Source of the DNA: JAYZVT01 sp050248375
GTDB taxonomy: Bacteria; Pseudomonadota; Alphaproteobacteria; Rhizobiales; Methyloligellaceae
Direction of reading: 5' to 3'
NCBI GenBank assembly: GCA_050248375.1
Contig: JBFWSL010000214.1
Location: 1-6,419 of the forward strand
Length of the DNA stretch: 6,419 nucleotides
Shown here: piece by piece, positions 4,052 through 6,419 of the stretch
How positions within the stretch are numbered: the first letter of the stretch is position 1
Layout of the letters: the number at the start of each line of letters is the position of its first letter
The notes under the pieces: generated by a model
What the model was told of the DNA's origin: nothing
What the model saw: the letters and a program-made list of their open reading frames with translations, nothing else
Database searches by the model: none
Translations under genes and position numbers: made by a program

Positions 4052-4882
4052 TCAGGGAAGGCTCTCCACCGGCCAATCGTGGGTTCCGGTCCAGGGGGCC
4101 GCGGCGCCCCACAGGCGCAGTGCGTCGCGGCCCTCGCAGGCAGCGAGCGCGGCCTCGACGCCGGCGGTGGCGGCGGCGAGGGCGGCGGGAGCTTCCGTCC
4201 CCTCCAGCAGCCGGGCGAGGAACAGCGCGGCCATCAGGTCGCCGGTGCCGTGCGGGGCATAGGATCGCCGGGAGACGTGGGCCACCCAGGCCGTGCCGTC
4301 CCGCCACAGCAGGTTGGAGATCTCGCCGTCATGGCGTCCGGGCACGGAGGTGGTCAGCACCGTGGGGCGGCCGAGCCGCGCGGCGGCGTCGCGCGCGGCG
4401 GCCTCGCCGTCCACGGTCCTTCCCGTCATCCAGCCGAGTTCGAAGGCGTTGGGGGTGACGATGTCCGCCGCGCCGGCCAGCTCGTCGCGCTGGGCCGCCG
4501 CCACGTCCTCCTTCACGTACAGTCCGCCCGGGTCGTCGCCCATGATGGGATCGCACAGCAGCAGCGCGCCCGGATTCACCTCGCGCAGGCGCCGGGCCGC
4601 CATGGCGGCGAAGCCCGCATGCTCGGCTGACGGCATGTAGCCGGTCAGCACCGCGTCCGCCTCTTCGAGCCAGCCGTTGCCGGCGAGGGCGTCGAGCATG
4701 GCGCCGAGGCGTCCGGCGGGCACCTGCTCGCCGCCGCAGCGGGGGTGGCCGGGATGGTTGGACAGGATCACGGTCGGCAGCAGCCACAACTGGTGTCCCG
4801 AGCGCTCCAGCGCGGCGCGGGCCGCCGATCCGCCCACATAGCCGCGGACCACTTCGGAGGAGATGCACAGGACTGTGGCCAT
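4052..4882 (-). CDS. pdxY: Pyridoxal kinase (PdxY type)
   Basis: The 276-residue protein phosphorylates pyridoxal with ATP in the vitamin B6 salvage pathway, in the cytoplasm. It belongs to the ribokinase/PfkB superfamily. It shows the PdxY-type N-terminus (SSEVVRGYVGGSAA at 8-21, then LPTVILSNHPGH at 35-46), TGYMPS (80-85), the CDPIMGD motif (110-116), TPNAFELGWMTG (143-154) and the catalytic GTGD (212-215, with Asp215 as general base), followed by ALFLARLLEG. Length is close to the roughly 287 residues of E. coli PdxY. ATG 4882 is chosen because MATVLCISSEVVRG matches family starts; an in-frame TTG at 4903 would add seven residues. Neither has a Shine-Dalgarno. The gene is divergent from mcl2 with 108 bp between them. 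pdxY against pdxK is decided by overall motif likeness, not by a diagnostic residue. Confidence 0.88.
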   Translation of the reverse strand: MATVLCISSEVVRGYVGGSAARAALERSGHQLWLLPTVILSNHPGHPRCGGEQVPAGRLGAMLDALAGNGWLEEADAVLTGYMPSAEHAGFAAMAARRLREVNPGALLLCDPIMGDDPGGLYVKEDVAAAQRDELAGAADIVTPNAFELGWMTGRTVDGEAAARDAAARLGRPTVLTTSVPGRHDGEISNLLWRDGTAWVAHVSRRSYAPHGTGDLMAALFLARLLEGTEAPAALAAATAGVEAALAACEGRDALRLWGAAAPWTGTHDWPVESLP

Positions 4883-4920
4883 GGGTAGCGGACGAAAAAC
4901 CAAAGTGCGGGTGGCGGTGC

Positions 4921-4951
4921 GGAACCCGGTTGGCTACTCTTCGCCGGTTCC
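4921..4951. promoter_or_regulatory. Imperfect inverted repeat in the pdxY-mcl2 divergent region
   Basis: GGAACCCGG (4921-4929) faces CCGGTTCC (4944-4951), complementary apart from one extra C, across 14 nt. It lies midway between the two divergent starts and could be an operator for either. No clear -35/-10 pair was found nearby. Confidence 0.25.
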
Positions 4952-4979
4952 TCGCCCGCATAGATGCACCCCGACACCC

Positions 4980-4985
4980 GGAAGG
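4980..4985 (+). promoter_or_regulatory. Ribosome binding site deciding the mcl2 start
   Basis: GGAAGG lies 5 nt before ATG 4991. It favours this start over ATG 4964, which would add nine residues (MHPDTRKAS) absent from the family N-terminus as I know it. Confidence 0.65.
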
Positions 4986-4990
4986 CAAGC

Positions 4991-5881
4991 ATGAGCGCAG
5001 CACCGGAATTCCGCCCACGCCGCAGCGTGCTCTACATGCCGGGCTCCAACGCCCGGGCGCTGGAGAAGGCGAAGACGCTTCCCGCCGACAGCCTGATCCT
5101 CGATCTGGAGGACGCGGTGGCGCCGGAGGCGAAGGCGGCGGCGCGCGAACAGGTTTGCGCGGCGGCCCGGGCGGGCGGCTACGGCCACCGGGAAGTGGTG
5201 ATCCGCGTCAACGGACTTTCGACCGACTGGGGCGAGGCCGACATCAAGGCCGTCGCCACTTCCGGCGCGGACGCCGTGCTGGTGCCCAAGGTGCAGTCGG
5301 CCAAGGACGTGGCGGCGGCGCGCGACGCCATGCTCGGAGCGGGAGCGCCGCAGGGCATGCCGCTGTGGGCGATGATGGAGACGCCGCTCGGGATGCTCAA
5401 CGCGCACGAGATCGCGGCGGCGGCGCATGGCAACCACAACCCGCTGACCGTCTTCGTCATGGGCACCAACGACCTCGCCAAGGAAACGCGCGCCGAACTC
5501 GGCCACGACCGGCTCGGCATGCTGGCCTGGCTGTCCCATTGCGTGGCCGCCGCGCGGGCCTACGGCCTCGACATCCTCGACGGCGTCTACAACGCCTTTT
5601 CCGACATCCCCGGCTGCAAGCGGGAGTGCGTGCAGGGGCGCGCGCTCGGCATGGACGGCAAGACGCTGATCCATCCGGGCCAGATCGCGCCGGCCAACGA
5701 GGTGTTCTCGCCCTCGCCCGAAGAGACCGAATGGTCGCGCAAGGTCATCGCCGCCTTCGCCGAGCCCGCCAACACGGGCAAGGGCGTCATCACCGTGGAG
5801 GGCCGCATGGTGGAGATCATGCACCGGGACATGGCCATGCGCGTGGTGGCGCTGGCGGAAGCCATCGGGGGGCGGGCGTGA
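4991..5881 (+). CDS. mcl2: (3S)-malyl-CoA thioesterase, HpcH/HpaI (CitE-like) family
   Basis: The 296-residue protein belongs to the CitE/malyl-CoA lyase family. It matches the Mcl2 branch better than the malyl-CoA lyase Mcl1: LWAMMET (125-131) with LGMLNAHEIA, VMGTNDLAKE (156-165), DGVYNAFSD (197-205), DGKTLIHPGQ (222-231) and ANEVFSPSPEE are typical of the Rhodobacter thioesterase as recalled. RSVLYMPGSN (11-20), LDLEDAV (37-43) and RVNG (72-75) form the CoA and metal site, and Glu130 and Asp161 are the likely Mg2+ ligands. In the ethylmalonyl-CoA pathway Mcl2 hydrolyses (3S)-malyl-CoA to malate and CoA, pulling glyoxylate plus acetyl-CoA condensation forward. The stop lies 4 nt before mch, which acts just upstream in the same pathway. 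A citramalyl-CoA or other acyl-CoA lyase activity cannot be excluded. Confidence 0.85.
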   Translation: MSAAPEFRPRRSVLYMPGSNARALEKAKTLPADSLILDLEDAVAPEAKAAAREQVCAAARAGGYGHREVVIRVNGLSTDWGEADIKAVATSGADAVLVPKVQSAKDVAAARDAMLGAGAPQGMPLWAMMETPLGMLNAHEIAAAAHGNHNPLTVFVMGTNDLAKETRAELGHDRLGMLAWLSHCVAAARAYGLDILDGVYNAFSDIPGCKRECVQGRALGMDGKTLIHPGQIAPANEVFSPSPEETEWSRKVIAAFAEPANTGKGVITVEGRMVEIMHRDMAMRVVALAEAIGGRA

Positions 5882-5885
5882 TCGC

Positions 5886-6419
5886 ATGAGCAAGACCAAT
5901 CCGGGCAATTTCTTCGAGGATTTCCGCGTCGGCCAGGAGATCGTGCACGCCACGCCGCGCACGGTGACGGAAGGGGACGTGGCGCTCTACACGGCGCTGT
6001 ACGGGCCGCGCTTCGCGGCGCAGTCCGCCGACAGCTTCGCCATGGCCATCGGCTACCCGCAGGCTCCGGTGGACGACATGCTCGTCTTCCATATCGTCTT
6101 CGGCAAGACGGTGCCGGACATCTCGCTGAACGCCGTGGCCAATCTCGGCTATGCGGAGTGCCGCTTCCTGGCGCCGGTGTTTCCCGGCGACACGCTGGCG
6201 GCGCGCTCGGAGGTGATCGGCCTGCGCGAGCTGTCCAACGGCAAGGCGGGCGTGGTGTATGTGCGCTCCACCGGGCAGAACCAGGCGGGCGAGACGGTGC
6301 TCGATTACGTGCGCTGGGTGATGGTGCGCAAGCGCGACGACAAGAGCCCGCCGCCCGAGGCCGTGACGCCGCAGCTTCCCGACCGGGTGGACCCGGCGAC
6401 GCTCGGCGCGGCGCTGCCG
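5886..6419 (+). CDS. mch: Mesaconyl-CoA hydratase (MaoC-like), 3' end missing
   Basis: The frame is open from ATG 5886 to the window edge, giving 178 N-terminal residues of a protein that is normally about 340 residues with two hot-dog folds. MSKTNPGNFFEDF, HATPRTVTEGDVALYTALYG (21-40), LVFHIVFGKTVPDISLNAVANLGYAECRF (66-94 region), VFPGDTL and GETVLDYVRWVMVRKRD closely match alphaproteobacterial mesaconyl-CoA hydratases as recalled. The enzyme hydrates mesaconyl-C1-CoA to erythro-beta-methylmalyl-CoA in the ethylmalonyl-CoA pathway of acetate assimilation. The second half, expected to carry the MaoC-type hydratase motif, is outside the window, so completeness cannot be judged. The start lies 4 nt after the mcl2 stop, and a G-rich stretch near 5866-5876 may serve as ribosome binding site, indicating translational coupling. 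Confidence 0.88.
   Translation, partial: MSKTNPGNFFEDFRVGQEIVHATPRTVTEGDVALYTALYGPRFAAQSADSFAMAIGYPQAPVDDMLVFHIVFGKTVPDISLNAVANLGYAECRFLAPVFPGDTLAARSEVIGLRELSNGKAGVVYVRSTGQNQAGETVLDYVRWVMVRKRDDKSPPPEAVTPQLPDRVDPATLGAALP

Noticed and set aside
3614..4630. Plus-strand open frame of 338 codons across the repeats and pdxY
   Set aside because: It translates repeat DNA and then the antisense of pdxY, which has all its kinase motifs. No domain or codon pattern supports it.
4883..4903. TTG start at 4903 for pdxY
   Set aside because: It adds MVFRPLP with no family support. ATG 4882 gives the expected N-terminus.
4930..4946. Sigma54 promoter upstream of mcl2 (TGGCTACTCTTCGCC)
   Set aside because: The -24 half resembles TGGC, but the expected TTGC at -12 is missing.

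Overview
The window is GC-rich, tightly coded chromosomal DNA that reads as an alphaproteobacterium. The evidence is the pairing of (3S)-malyl-CoA thioesterase (mcl2) with mesaconyl-CoA hydratase (mch), typical of the ethylmalonyl-CoA pathway, together with a rhizobial-type intergenic palindrome and weak or absent Shine-Dalgarno signals. No genus can be assigned from sequence alone. There are no tRNA or rRNA genes, no CRISPR array and no transposase.

Layout. (1) 1-783 (+): the 3' part of a core MetE-type methyltransferase, cut by the window edge, with all zinc ligands visible and a 77-residue Lys/Ala/Pro tail resembling histone H1. (2) 821-1447 (-): a beta-class carbonic anhydrase, convergent with gene 1. 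(3) 1448-1669: a divergent control region with a 12-bp direct repeat, a 7-bp inverted repeat, a possible promoter and a strong hairpin just before a ribosome binding site. (4) 1670-2050 (+): a small, basic, secreted Gly-alternating protein that I do not recognise. (5) 2050-2330: non-coding, holding a 113-bp double-palindrome element that starts at the stop codon of gene 4, a second long cruciform, and a 15-bp tandem duplication at the stop of the next gene. (6) 2331-3548 (-): an outer-membrane beta-barrel protein. (7) 3549-4051: non-coding, filled with interleaved copies of two REP-like palindrome families. (8) 4052-4882 (-): pyridoxal kinase, pdxY. (9) 4991-5881 and 5886->6419 (+): mcl2 and mch, 4 nt apart and almost certainly an operon. 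mch runs off the window.

How the genes work together. Only mcl2-mch form a clear functional unit. Mch makes beta-methylmalyl-CoA from mesaconyl-CoA, a malyl-CoA lyase encoded elsewhere splits it and builds malyl-CoA, and Mcl2 hydrolyses malyl-CoA to malate. Carbonic anhydrase could supply bicarbonate to this CO2-fixing pathway, but that link is inference. The other genes look like independent units.

The parts least explained by known annotation are the basic tail on the methyltransferase, the small secreted glycine-rich protein with its structured leader, and the mosaic of palindromic repeats. One of those repeat copies carries a paired, stem-preserving base change. I did not find a convincing new multi-gene defence or mobile system here.
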